A stretch of DNA of 64,000 bases from Billgrantia montanilacus (GCF_003336675.1 NZ_QPII01000008.1:62001-126000), one strand, 5' to 3'. Shown: positions 54,392 to 62,852, counted from the stretch's first letter. The notes: generated by a model from the letters alone, not told the origin. Translations and numbers: made by a program.

Positions 54392-55294
54392 ATGAACGGA
54401 ACATTCCTGATAGTTGCCATGCTGTTGTGCGTGATGGCGCTGGCCTTCGTGGTCTATCCGCTGCTGCGGGAGCCGCGCTGCGAGACGGGTCACTCTCGCC
54501 GGGCGATCAACCTCAAGGTCCACCGCGACCGAGTCCGTGAGCTCGACCAGGACCTGGCGACGGGCACCTTGACACAGGTGCAGTACGACACCGCGCTGGC
54601 GGATCTCGAGCGAGAGCTCCTCGACAGCGGTGCCTTCGAGCCGGATGCCAATGAGGCACCGGCCGGTGAAGTCCGCGGGCCGCGCCGCATGGCGGGCATC
54701 GCCGCCTTCGCCAGCGTCGCCCTGCTGCCCTTCATGGCCGTGGGCATCTACCTGGGCGTGGGTTATGCCGACGAGGTCTTTGCCACCCAGCTCCCGCCGG
54801 GTGAGGTGGCCAGCATGCCGGAACCCCCGCCGGTCACCGAGGAAGCGATGCAGCGCCAGTTCGAACAGCTTTCGCAACAGCTGCAAGGTCGGCTCGCGCA
54901 GAACCCCGATGATCTCGAGGGCTGGATCCTGCTCGGTCGGACACTGACGTTCCTGGATGACCTGGCGGCCGCCGAGCGCGCCTTCCGCGAGGCGATGGTC
55001 CACGGCGGCGATCGCGACCCGAATCTGTTGACTCGCTATGCGGATGTGCTGGCGGAGCGGCAGGGCAGCCTTGAGGGGGAGCCCCGCGCGCTGATCGAGC
55101 GGGCACTGGCCATCGATCCCGACCACGCCCAAGGGCTTTGGATGGCCGGCTCCCTGGCATTCGAGGAGGCGGATTTCGAGGCCGCACGCCGCCACTGGGA
55201 ACATCTGCTCGGTGTGCTGCCGGACGATTCACCGGAGGCAGACATCATCCGCGGCAACCTGTCCCAGGTGGCCCTGCCCGCTGCGGAGGGCTGA
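54392..55294 (+). CDS. ccmI: Cytochrome c maturation protein CcmI
   Basis: CcmI is the apocytochrome chaperone with TPR repeats. The 300-residue protein has two membrane helices (FLIVAMLLCVMALAFVVYPLL near 5-25 and AFASVALLPFMAVGIYLGV near 105-125). Between them the cytoplasmic loop has INLKVHRDRVRELDQDLATGTL, and after them TPR-like helices (GWILLGRTLTFLDDLAAAERAFREA). ATG 54392 lies five bases after CGGAGG; ATG 54389 is an alternative. Confidence 0.9.
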   Translation: MNGTFLIVAMLLCVMALAFVVYPLLREPRCETGHSRRAINLKVHRDRVRELDQDLATGTLTQVQYDTALADLERELLDSGAFEPDANEAPAGEVRGPRRMAGIAAFASVALLPFMAVGIYLGVGYADEVFATQLPPGEVASMPEPPPVTEEAMQRQFEQLSQQLQGRLAQNPDDLEGWILLGRTLTFLDDLAAAERAFREAMVHGGDRDPNLLTRYADVLAERQGSLEGEPRALIERALAIDPDHAQGLWMAGSLAFEEADFEAARRHWEHLLGVLPDDSPEADIIRGNLSQVALPAAEG

Positions 55295-55322
55295 ACGTGA
55301 AGCCATATTCGAGGAGGTGGTC

Positions 55323-56090
55323 ATGAGGCCGACATTGAGCCGTGAGGCACTGCAGGCCGTTCGGCAGGTGCCCCTGTTTCGAGGGCTGGGGGACGAGACC
55401 CTGGCGCTGTTGACCGGCGGCGCTGTGGAGCGCAGCTATCGTCGCGGTACGCTGCTGTTCAGCGAGGGCGAGCCGGCGGATCGTTTCTATGTGGTGCTGG
55501 ACGGCTGGGTCAAGCTGTTCCGCGAGAGCCCCGATGGCAACGAGTGCATGGTCGGGCTTTTCACCCGCGGCGAGTCCTTCGCCGAGGCGGCGATGTTCGA
55601 CCGGCTGGGTTTCCCGGTCCATGCCGCGGTGGCCGAGGATGCCCGGCTGCTGGTCTTTACCGCCGACCACTTCCTCACCACCCTGGAGCAGAACCACGGC
55701 CTGGCGCTCAACCTGCTGGCGAATCTGTCGGGGTTGCTGCGCTACCTGGTGCGCCAGCTCGACCAGTTGACCAACCAGCCCACCTATCAGCGCCTGGCGT
55801 CATTCATCGTCTCGCTCTGCCCCTGCGATGCCCATCAGGCCACCGTCTGCCTGCCCTGTGACAAGATGCTGATTGCCGGCCGCCTGGGCATGAAGCCCGA
55901 GAGCTTTTCCCGGGCCATGGCCCGCCTCAGGGATGTCGGCGTCAGCTGCGAGCGCAACTGCGTACAGATAGACGATGTCGCGGCCCTGCGCCGCTTCGCC
56001 AATGCCTGCGGCCAGCCCTCGGTGGCCCCTGCGGCCCTGAACGGTGGCTCCAAGGTATCCGTTTCCGGCGCGATCCAGTCCTGTCGCTGA
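55323..56090 (+). CDS. Crp/Fnr-family regulator, DNR-like, with clustered cysteines
   Basis: The 255-residue protein has a cyclic-nucleotide-like sensor domain (about 15-130; GTLLFSEGEPADRFYVVLDGWVKLF), a dimerisation helix near 135-160 and a winged HTH (KMLIAGRLGMKPESFSRAMARLRD, 181-204). The HTH resembles DNR/NnrR-type regulators of denitrification. Six cysteines lie close to the HTH: C166, C168, C176, C179, C209 and C213. Most DNR proteins lack such a set. Start ATG 55323 follows GAGGAGGTGG. Likely target: the TTGAC-N4-GTCAA boxes upstream of nirS, ccmF and nosR. Confidence 0.85.
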   Translation: MRPTLSREALQAVRQVPLFRGLGDETLALLTGGAVERSYRRGTLLFSEGEPADRFYVVLDGWVKLFRESPDGNECMVGLFTRGESFAEAAMFDRLGFPVHAAVAEDARLLVFTADHFLTTLEQNHGLALNLLANLSGLLRYLVRQLDQLTNQPTYQRLASFIVSLCPCDAHQATVCLPCDKMLIAGRLGMKPESFSRAMARLRDVGVSCERNCVQIDDVAALRRFANACGQPSVAPAALNGGSKVSVSGAIQSCR

Positions 56091-56176
56091 GAGCCGAACC
56101 CTTCCCCTGACGCTGCCTTACGCCGGCCCGATTCTTTCGGGCCGACGGCTTTTCGGCAAATTTCTTGGCGTCTCTT

Positions 56177-56190
56177 GTGACATAAGTCAA
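56177..56190. promoter_or_regulatory. FNR/DNR-type box 1 upstream of nirS
   Basis: GTGAC-ATAA-GTCAA matches the TTGAC-N4-GTCAA dyad at nine of ten positions. Its centre is 30 bp upstream of box 2. Confidence 0.6.
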
Positions 56191-56206
56191 CTACAGGATG
56201 CATCTA

Positions 56207-56220
56207 TTGACAGTGGTCAA
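56207..56220. promoter_or_regulatory. FNR/DNR-type box 2 upstream of nirS
   Basis: TTGAC-AGTG-GTCAA is a perfect dyad of the DNR/FNR class, 140 bp before the nirS start codon. It is the best such site in the window. Confidence 0.75.
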
Positions 56221-56359
56221 GTGAGGGGGGCGGCAAAGCTGCTCTACTTGGTCCAGGTGGAGGGTGGCTGATGGCCATGACCGACTGGAATTCAAAAAAG
56301 TGGTCAGGCTGGGGCACCCGCCAGGTACTACCCGAAGGGGAAACCAAGCGAGGCACGTT

Positions 56360-57970
56360 ATGTATAAGAGAGCATTGAGCAAGGGGATCTTCGCCCTCAG
56401 CTTCCCGCTGGCCGCCATGATGGGCACCGCCCACGCCGCGGCCCCGGAAATGTCCGCCGAAGAGCTGGAGCGCGCTGGCCAGATTTACTTCTCACGCTGT
56501 GCGGGCTGTCATGGCACCCTGCGCAAGGGTGCCACCGGCCCCGACCTGCTGCCCGAGACGACCCAGGAGCTGGGCCAGCGTCGTCTGGAGAGCATCATCA
56601 CGCTGGGCACCGAAGGCGGGATGAACAACTTCGACGGCATCCTCGATCCCGACGAGATCGAGCTGATCTCCAAGTACATCCAGCAGACGCCGGAAGAGCC
56701 GCCGGAAATGTCGCTCTCCGATATCCGCGATACCTGGAAGATCCTGGTGCCGCAGGAGGAGTGGCCCACCGAGCCCCAGCACGACCGCAACTGGGAAAAC
56801 TTCATGGTCACCATCCTGCGTGACCGTGGCGCCATGGGCATCATCGACGGCGACACCAAGGAGCTCGTCACCGAGGCCGAGACCGGCTATGCCGTGCACG
56901 TAGCCAAGGAGAGCTCAGACGGCCGCTTCTGGTACGTCCAGGGTCGTGACGGCCGCTTGTCCAAGATCGACCTGTGGATGGATCCGCCCCAGGTGACCGC
57001 CGAGGTGTTCATCGGCATCGACGCCCGCGACGTGGCCGTCTCTCACTACGGTGAGTGGAAGGACAAGTACGTCATCGGTGGCGCCTACTGGCCGCCGCAC
57101 TTCGTGATTGCCGATGCCGAAACCATGGAGCCGCTGAAGGTCGTCTCCACCCGTGGCTACGACACCGAGGGCAACTACGTCCACGAGGCTCGCGTCGCGG
57201 CACTCTACAACACCCCCAACGCGCCGTCCTGGCTGGTCAACGTCAAGGAGACCGGTCAGATCTGGCAGGTCGACTACAGTGACCTGGAGAACCTGCGTAT
57301 CGATCATATCGAGTCCGCCGAGTTCCTGCATGACGGCTTCTTCGATCCCACCGGCCGCTATTTCCAGATCGCGGCGAACTTCAGCAATCTGATGGTGTTC
57401 GTCGACACCGAGACCCGCAAGCGCGTGGGCATGCTCAACACCGGTCAGATCCCTCACCCGGGCCCGGGTGCCAACTGGATCGACTCCGAGTGTGGTCCGG
57501 TTGCCGGCACCACCCACTTGGGTGAAGGCCGCATGACCTTCTGGGGCAACGATCCCGAAGGGCATCCCGACCAGGCGTGGGAGATCTGCGGCAGCGTCGA
57601 GACCGACGGCCCCGGGCTCTTCGTGCGCAGCCACCCGGATTCCGGCAACGTCTGGATCGACCAGGCCATGCACCCGGAGTCCGACGTCAACCAGTGGGTC
57701 ATGGTCATGGACAAGGAGACACGTGAGCTGACTCCGATCCATGTGGCCGATCGGCCTATCGAGCATGACGCCGTTGCCGTGCACATGGAGTACGACCAGA
57801 CCGGAACCGAGGTGTGGGTCTCCATCTGGGCCCGCGGTCGCGGTCACCAGGATGACGGCGCCATCGTGGTCTACGACGACAAGACCCTGGAAGTGAAGGC
57901 GGTCATCGAGAATCTGAACACGCCAACCGGCAAGTTCAACGTCTACAACCGCAAGAAGCACATCGGCTGA
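56360..57970 (+). CDS. nirS: Cytochrome cd1 nitrite reductase (NO-forming)
   Basis: NirS reduces nitrite to nitric oxide in the periplasm. The 536-residue precursor has a signal peptide ending near AHAA, a cytochrome c domain with haem motif CAGCH (about 47-51) and an eight-bladed propeller for haem d1. The two active-site histidines lie in IPHPGPGANW (near 365) and TTHLGEG (near 386). The C-terminus NTPTGKFNVYN is the usual NirS ending. The haem d1 synthesis genes are not adjacent. Start ATG 56360 gives a proper signal peptide. Confidence 0.95.
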   Translation: MYKRALSKGIFALSFPLAAMMGTAHAAAPEMSAEELERAGQIYFSRCAGCHGTLRKGATGPDLLPETTQELGQRRLESIITLGTEGGMNNFDGILDPDEIELISKYIQQTPEEPPEMSLSDIRDTWKILVPQEEWPTEPQHDRNWENFMVTILRDRGAMGIIDGDTKELVTEAETGYAVHVAKESSDGRFWYVQGRDGRLSKIDLWMDPPQVTAEVFIGIDARDVAVSHYGEWKDKYVIGGAYWPPHFVIADAETMEPLKVVSTRGYDTEGNYVHEARVAALYNTPNAPSWLVNVKETGQIWQVDYSDLENLRIDHIESAEFLHDGFFDPTGRYFQIAANFSNLMVFVDTETRKRVGMLNTGQIPHPGPGANWIDSECGPVAGTTHLGEGRMTFWGNDPEGHPDQAWEICGSVETDGPGLFVRSHPDSGNVWIDQAMHPESDVNQWVMVMDKETRELTPIHVADRPIEHDAVAVHMEYDQTGTEVWVSIWARGRGHQDDGAIVVYDDKTLEVKAVIENLNTPTGKFNVYNRKKHIG

Positions 57971-57987
57971 TCAATCGCTGAACCCGC

Positions 57988-58012
57988 CGGGGCGTCCTTG
58001 GGCGTCCCGGCT
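57988..58012 (+). terminator. Imperfect hairpin after nirS
   Basis: GCCGGGGCG and CGTCCCGGC can pair around a short loop about 20 bp after the nirS stop, followed by a pyrimidine-rich CTCCTTCTTC. It may partly separate nirS from the next gene. Confidence 0.4.
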
Positions 58013-58143
58013 CCTTCTTCAGCCGTTTCCCGTTCCATGCAGGGGAGCGTCTGAGCAAGGGGCCGGACAACACCACCTCAACCAGGCGGCAAGGCAGGCT
58101 AACTATAGCAAGAACCGTGTCATGACAATTTCGGGAGACTGAC

Positions 58144-59823
58144 ATGAAAGGGGAGCGTCTTCGCAACTGGCGCAAGATCACCATCATGGGGGCATCGCTT
58201 GGCGCCGCCGTGGTTTTCTTCATTGCCGGCATTCTGTTCTGGGGTGGCTTCAATACCGTGATGGAGGCCACCAACAGCTTCAAATTCTGCAGTACGGCCT
58301 GCCACGAGATGAGCTGGGTCTATGAGGAATATGAAGAGCGCCCGCATTTCCAGAATGCCACCGGCGTCGGGGCGACCTGTTCGGACTGTCATGTGCCCGA
58401 TGCCTGGGGGCCGAAGATGATCCGCAAGATCGAGGCCAGCCGCGAGGTATGGCACTGGATGCTGGGAACGATCAATACCAAGGAGAAATTCGAGGGCAAG
58501 CGCCTGCATCTGGCCGAGAACGTGTGGCGCTCCATGTTGCGTACCGACTCCCGCGAGTGTCGCAACTGTCATGACTGGTCGGCCATGGATCTCGAAGAGC
58601 AGGCGCCCCGCGCCTCCCGCGAGCACGCCCGCGCCTTCGAGCAGGGCCAGACCTGCATCGAGTGCCACCAGGGTATCGCCCATGAGCTGCCCGAAAATTG
58701 GGACGAGTCCGAGGTGTGGCTGGCCCGTTTCGAGCACGACGAGCCGGCCACTGACGCGGTCCGTGACGAGCCCGAAATGCCGCTGGAAGCTGAGGAGCTG
58801 GGCGAGGCAGTTGCCGCCGAAGGCGACATCGCCGCCACTCTGAACTGGGATGATGTTCCGGCCCTGGACATGACGCTGTTCCTGCCCGGCCAGGCTTCCA
58901 TCGAGTGGATCCAGGACGGTAGCGAGCACGGCGGCGGCCGCGCCTTCAGCTTCGGCGACCGCTGCATCTGGTGTCACCAGGGTGAAGAAGAGCAGATCGG
59001 CCAGATGGCGGTCAGTGCCGAGAAGATCGAGACCTATGACCTGGGCGACAAGCGCGGCCACGTCCCGATGACCGTGCAGGCCTCCTTCGACGACGACTAC
59101 CTGTTCATGCGCTTCCAGTGGGAAGCCGGCGAACACGCCCCGCTGCCCTTCGTCGATGGCGGCATGATGGACCCGGACAACCCCATGAAGCTGACCGTTA
59201 GCTTCTCGGATGATCGGGTCGACATGGCGGACCGGGCCGGTTGCTGGGCGAGCTGTCACCATGATTCGACCTACATGCCGGATGCACCAGAAGCAGAGGC
59301 CCTGGCCGAAAGCGAGCTGTCTGAAAGGCTCGACCTGATGAGCAATGGGGGCGTGACCAAGTATCTCACCGAGAGCCGTACCGAAGTGGAAGTTCGTGGG
59401 CGTCGCGGCGCAGCCCGCGGTGGCTGGGACAAGCTGAAGGAGGAGCAGGAAATTCAGGAGCTGCTCGATGGCGGTGTTTACCTGGATGTGGCGCGCTTCA
59501 ACAGCGGCGACGGTTCCACCGAGGCAGGCTATATCCTCGATGAGCGTCATTTTGCCGACAGTCAGGCCATCGTGTTCAGCGCCGGAGAGGAAGATGGCGT
59601 ATGGACGGCCTACCTGACGCGTGCCTTGCGCACCGGTGTGGAAGGCGACAAGCCGCTATCGACCGATGGCAAGTACAGCTTCAACGTGGCGCTGCACGAT
59701 GACCATGCCGACTCACGCTTCCATCACGTCTCCTGGCAGTATGGGCTGGCGTTTGACGCCGAGATACCGGGCGACTATGAGGAGGACATGGTTGAAATCA
59801 ATGCCACGCGCATTTCACGGTAA
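58144..59823 (+). CDS. NirT/NapC-type multihaem protein fused to a C-terminal haem-binding domain
   Basis: The first ~200 residues are a NapC/NirT quinol dehydrogenase: one membrane anchor (about 13-36) and four haem motifs, CSTACH (49-54, a CX3CH form), CSDCH (79), CRNCH (139) and CIECH (171). The protein then continues to 559 residues. The extra part has CIWCH (274), CWASCH (367, another CX3CH form) and DYLFMRFQWEAGEHAP and DRAGCWASCHHDSTYM, resembling ethylbenzene-dehydrogenase-type haem domains. It probably passes electrons from quinol toward NirS or a periplasmic carrier. It lies 173 bp after nirS. Confidence 0.82.
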   Translation: MKGERLRNWRKITIMGASLGAAVVFFIAGILFWGGFNTVMEATNSFKFCSTACHEMSWVYEEYEERPHFQNATGVGATCSDCHVPDAWGPKMIRKIEASREVWHWMLGTINTKEKFEGKRLHLAENVWRSMLRTDSRECRNCHDWSAMDLEEQAPRASREHARAFEQGQTCIECHQGIAHELPENWDESEVWLARFEHDEPATDAVRDEPEMPLEAEELGEAVAAEGDIAATLNWDDVPALDMTLFLPGQASIEWIQDGSEHGGGRAFSFGDRCIWCHQGEEEQIGQMAVSAEKIETYDLGDKRGHVPMTVQASFDDDYLFMRFQWEAGEHAPLPFVDGGMMDPDNPMKLTVSFSDDRVDMADRAGCWASCHHDSTYMPDAPEAEALAESELSERLDLMSNGGVTKYLTESRTEVEVRGRRGAARGGWDKLKEEQEIQELLDGGVYLDVARFNSGDGSTEAGYILDERHFADSQAIVFSAGEEDGVWTAYLTRALRTGVEGDKPLSTDGKYSFNVALHDDHADSRFHHVSWQYGLAFDAEIPGDYEEDMVEINATRISR

Positions 59824-59850
59824 TACCCGGTTACAGAGGAGGACGTTCAC

Positions 59851-60201
59851 ATGGCAAGACGACTTCTGACGCCTGTTGCTGTTGCCACCGCCCTGGTTGC
59901 CCTGCTGCTGAGCGGGGCGGCCCAGGCCGGCGAGGATGTGGTCGAGGTGGAAATGCTCGACTACGGCTTCCACCCCGCCGAGCTCGAGGTGACGGTGGGA
60001 ACGACGGTACGCTGGGTTAGCGCAGAGAAGCGCACGAGCCACGACGTCTACTTTCCCGACGAGGACACGGGCTCGCCCCGGCTGTTTCCCGACGAGAGCT
60101 GGGAGCGTACATTCGAGGAACCGGGGACCTATGAGTATTACTGCCAGCCCCATGAGAATCGCGACATGCGTGGCGTGATCCGTGTCGTCGAGGCCGAGTA
60201 G
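59851..60201 (+). CDS. Small periplasmic blue copper protein (cupredoxin)
   Basis: The 116-residue precursor has a signal peptide (to about residue 26) and a plastocyanin/pseudoazurin-like fold. Type I copper ligands can be placed at H64 (in TSHDV), C98 and H101 (in YYCQPH) and M106. It could carry electrons to NirS or nitrous oxide reductase. Strong ribosome site AGAGGAGG; 27 bp after the multihaem gene, so in one operon with it. Confidence 0.88.
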   Translation: MARRLLTPVAVATALVALLLSGAAQAGEDVVEVEMLDYGFHPAELEVTVGTTVRWVSAEKRTSHDVYFPDEDTGSPRLFPDESWERTFEEPGTYEYYCQPHENRDMRGVIRVVEAE

Positions 60202-60274
60202 GCCTTCAACGACAAGCCTGTGGCGCCACGACGAGTATGTGGCGCCCGTGGGCACCGAAAACAGAGGAGTTTGC

Positions 60275-60829
60275 ATGCCGACAATCACTCGACCCGCCGC
60301 ACTGTTCGGCGGACTGCTGGCCTCACTGGCCTTGTCGACGGCCAGTGGTGCGATGGCTTCGGAGAGCCCCACCGGCTATCGCAGCGCCGACTTCGGCATG
60401 TCATCCGAGGTGGTGCTGGAGCGCCTGGAGCAGGACCAGGTCGTCAACGTCTCGGTCCAGGAGACCGAGGACAATGACCTCATCATCGACGGCGAGCTTC
60501 AGGCCGAGAATGAGCCGGCAACCGACTTGCGCTATGTCTTTCCGGAGGGGCGCGACCAGCTCGCCCTGGTAGTGGCCTTCCACCCCAATGTGGAAGACTA
60601 CGCCAGCGTGAAGGCGGAACTCGAAGCGCGCTACGGCAAGCCCTGGGAAGAGGAAATGGCCGAATGGTGGTTCGAGCAGCTACAGGATGGCATGCCGGAA
60701 ACGCCGAACAGTCTCACCGTCTGGGGAGGCGATGGTGACGAGGCCCGCGAAAGGGGGCGCTTCGTGCGGCTCTGGTCTTTCGAGGATTACCTGTCGGTTG
60801 AGTATCTCGATACTCAGATGTTTCGCTGA
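60275..60829 (+). CDS. Exported protein of unknown function
   Basis: I do not recognise this 184-residue protein. It has a signal peptide (ALFGGLLASLALSTASGAMA), then an acidic domain with GYRSADFGMSSEVVLERLEQD and EDYASVKAELEARYGKPWEEE. The pattern of an N-terminal 'DFGMS...v...l' and a later 'LEARYGKPW' resembles small periplasmic proteins that compare a ratio-like repeat, but no name is secure. No cysteine is present. Start ATG 60275 follows AGAGGAG. It belongs to the nirS-side gene run. Confidence 0.75.
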   Translation: MPTITRPAALFGGLLASLALSTASGAMASESPTGYRSADFGMSSEVVLERLEQDQVVNVSVQETEDNDLIIDGELQAENEPATDLRYVFPEGRDQLALVVAFHPNVEDYASVKAELEARYGKPWEEEMAEWWFEQLQDGMPETPNSLTVWGGDGDEARERGRFVRLWSFEDYLSVEYLDTQMFR

Positions 60830-60900
60830 GCCTCTCCACACGTGACACGCTTCAGTGGCCGCTCTCAATGGGCGGCTTTCATGCTTGGGATCGACAAATC

Positions 60901-61302
60901 ATGAAAATCAAGCCACTACTGGTGCTGCTGGCAGCCACGATGCTGAGTGTATCAGTCCAGGCCGAGCAGGATCATCAGGGACATGGACACGATAGCGAGG
61001 CGTCTCAGGAGGCCTCGGGTCCTCATGAGGTTCGCGGAATCTTTCTCGGATTCGACGAGGGCGAAGGTCGCGTCACGATGGCTCACGAGGCCATACCGGA
61101 TGTCATGATGGCCATGCGCATGCATCTGCGCCTCCCTGAAGGTCAGGCGCTGCCGGCGCTTGAGCCGGGTGACAAGGTGGCTTTCCGGATGTTCAGTCGC
61201 ATCGAGGCGGGGCGAGTCTGGTACGCCAGCGATCTCGAGCTGCTCCCCTCCCAGACGGAGCTGGAACTGCCGCCTCAGCTGCGCGAGGCCGTGGGCTACT
61301 GA
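60901..61302 (+). CDS. CusF-like periplasmic metal-binding protein
   Basis: The 133-residue precursor has a signal peptide (to about residue 21), a His-rich start (DHQGHGHD, 24-31) and a small OB-like domain. VRGIFLGFDEGEGRVTMAHEAIPDVMMAMRMHLRLPEG and LEPGDKVAFRMF match the CusF/copper-chaperone pattern with His and Met ligand candidates. A likely role is copper handling for the blue copper protein or nitrous oxide reductase. ATG 60901 was preferred to an upstream in-frame ATG because it starts a clean signal peptide. Confidence 0.75.
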   Translation: MKIKPLLVLLAATMLSVSVQAEQDHQGHGHDSEASQEASGPHEVRGIFLGFDEGEGRVTMAHEAIPDVMMAMRMHLRLPEGQALPALEPGDKVAFRMFSRIEAGRVWYASDLELLPSQTELELPPQLREAVGY

Positions 61303-61327
61303 TAGTGTGAGCTGTCGTCTTGTCCGG

Positions 61328-61702
61328 CTAACCGGATGTCTCGATGAGCCCGACGAACGGCACCAGCGTCAGCGCCAGTATGGCCACGACGGCCAGGCCG
61401 ACCAGAAGCATCCGTATGGGGTGATGGCGCAGGCGTTGCCAAAGGGTCGGCGCCTGGCCGTGCTGGACCTGTTCCGCATGCTGCTGCTGCGCTCGCTCCT
61501 GACGTTCGGCCTGGTAGCGGTCGAGCACCTTCCGCGCCGCTTCCAGTTGAGAAGCATCACGCAGCCAAATGGCGTCGACGCCCAGCCGCCAGAAGCCGGC
61601 GTTGGTCTCGTAGGTGTCGAAGCCATGCTCCTCGAGCAGCTGGCGGACTTCCCACACTTCCTCTTCGGAAACATGGGTAAATCGAAACAGGAGTGTTGCC
61701 AT
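61328..61702 (-). CDS. DUF6164-like small membrane protein
   Basis: The 124-residue protein starts MATLLFRFTHVSEEEVWEVRQLLEEHGFDTYETNAGFW, an ACT/DUF2007-like ferredoxin fold, then has a helical charged region (YQAERQERAQQQHAEQ) and one C-terminal membrane helix (MLLVGLAVVAILALTLVPFVGLI). I assign it to the DUF6164 type from this layout. Function unknown. The start overlaps the previous gene's stop (TGATG). Confidence 0.75.
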   Translation of the reverse strand: MATLLFRFTHVSEEEVWEVRQLLEEHGFDTYETNAGFWRLGVDAIWLRDASQLEAARKVLDRYQAERQERAQQQHAEQVQHGQAPTLWQRLRHHPIRMLLVGLAVVAILALTLVPFVGLIETSG

Positions 61703-62265
61703 CAGCTGGCCGCCTCGCACAGGCGCTCGGCACGGCCGATAGCCGAATCGGCACCGTTCAGGTCGAAACTCATGAACCAGTAGTCCTCTTCGCCGCGATC
61801 GAGACGTAGCAGAAGCGTCTCGCCCGCGCGCATCTCCTCGACCAGCAGCCCCTGTTCGTCGAGATAGAAATTGACATAGAAGCCGCTGTCGCCCCGCTGG
61901 GTGACGAACTCCGCCATGCCGTTGTGAATGGTCTCGTGGTCGACCCGAAGATCGCCGGGCACCAGGTTGGCGACCCGGCTTTCGGCCTGATGCTCGTCGA
62001 GCTCCACGCGCAATTCGAGCCAGGGAAGGTCGCAGACACCGGGCGTGAAGTTCAGGCTGAGGATGGAGTCGCTGTAGCTCGTCTCCTGCAGGGCGCGGAA
62101 ATGGCGCTCGTCACCCAGTGACAGGGTCAGGGAGTGCCAATGCCCATGTGCTTCGATGTCGCTGGTATTGAAGTTGGTGGCATGGACCAGCGGAGCGGCA
62201 AGCAGGCTGCCAAGCAGCAGCCATAAGGGCGTGTGGCGCGAGGTGGGGCGAGTGATCGGGATCAT
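61702..62265 (-). CDS. Exported protein of unknown function
   Basis: I do not recognise this 187-residue protein. It has a signal peptide (TPLWLLLGSLLAAPLVHA) and an acidic beta-rich domain: DIEAHGHWHSLTLSLGDERHFRALQ, VCDLPWLELRVELDE, GETLLLRLDRGEEDYWFMSFDLNGADSAI. Two cysteines (in GVCDLP and near the C-terminus in RLCEAAS) could form a disulfide. It lies between the cytochrome c gene and the DUF6164-like gene on the minus strand. Confidence 0.75.
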   Translation of the reverse strand: MIPITRPTSRHTPLWLLLGSLLAAPLVHATNFNTSDIEAHGHWHSLTLSLGDERHFRALQETSYSDSILSLNFTPGVCDLPWLELRVELDEHQAESRVANLVPGDLRVDHETIHNGMAEFVTQRGDSGFYVNFYLDEQGLLVEEMRAGETLLLRLDRGEEDYWFMSFDLNGADSAIGRAERLCEAAS

Positions 62266-62350
62266 GACCGGATTCCTGGGGCGACGAGCCTCCGATGGTA
62301 GCATCCCGGGCACGACGAGCCGACCCCGAGGCCGTGTGCATGGCCTTGGC

Positions 62351-62722
62351 TCAGGGGTCCAGGCTGGAGAAATAGGCCGCCAGGTCGGCAATGTCCTGAT
62401 CGCTCAGGCCTCGGGTCATGTTGGCCATCATGTGCCCCTTCTCTCCGGCACGCAGTGACTTCATGCCCTCGACGATCCGCGTCTCATCCATGCCGGCAAG
62501 GCTGGGATAGCGCGAGGTGACGCTGCGTCCCTGGTGGCCGTGGCAGCTGATACACAGCTTGGCCATTTCGGCGCCACGTGCCGGGTCGCCGCCGTGAAGG
62601 AACGTGCTTTCCTGAGGCGCTGTGTCAACAGCATCGGATGCTGTTTCAGCCGCAGTCGCAGCGGTAGCGCCGGCGACCGACAAGACCAGTGATAGGGCCA
62701 GAGCTGTGATGACGATGTGCAT
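62351..62722 (-). CDS. Class I cytochrome c
   Basis: The 123-residue precursor has a signal peptide (HIVITALALSLVLSVAGATA), one haem motif CISCH (57-61) in MAKLCISCHGHQG, the tail GLSDQDIADLAAYFSSL typical of cytochrome c4/c553, and methionines (MMANM) that could be the axial ligand. A soluble periplasmic electron carrier is likely, perhaps to NirS or nitrous oxide reductase. An open frame upstream has no relation to cytochromes. Confidence 0.9.
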   Translation of the reverse strand: MHIVITALALSLVLSVAGATAATAAETASDAVDTAPQESTFLHGGDPARGAEMAKLCISCHGHQGRSVTSRYPSLAGMDETRIVEGMKSLRAGEKGHMMANMTRGLSDQDIADLAAYFSSLDP

Positions 62723-62852
62723 ATCGACCTCGTGGGGGCGAATACGGTTCTTATCAGTGTATCCGCCAAGCGCAAAAAAGCCCTTGATGCAGGTCAGAAC
62801 GAGTCGAGCAGAACTGACGATAAGCGGGACAGCCATCGGTGGTCGATGTCGG

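Larger units (their letters stand above)
56091..56359 (+). promoter_or_regulatory. nirS upstream control region
   Basis: A 269-bp gap between the regulator gene and nirS. It holds a possible hairpin of the CGGCCCGATTCTTTCGGGCCG type near 56124-56144 that could end the regulator transcript, and the two FNR/DNR boxes listed separately. Confidence 0.6.

Noticed and set aside
58110..58130. GTGTCATGACAATT as an FNR/DNR box before the multihaem gene
   Set aside because: It is a TGTCATGACA palindrome without the TTGAC-N4-GTCAA spacing.
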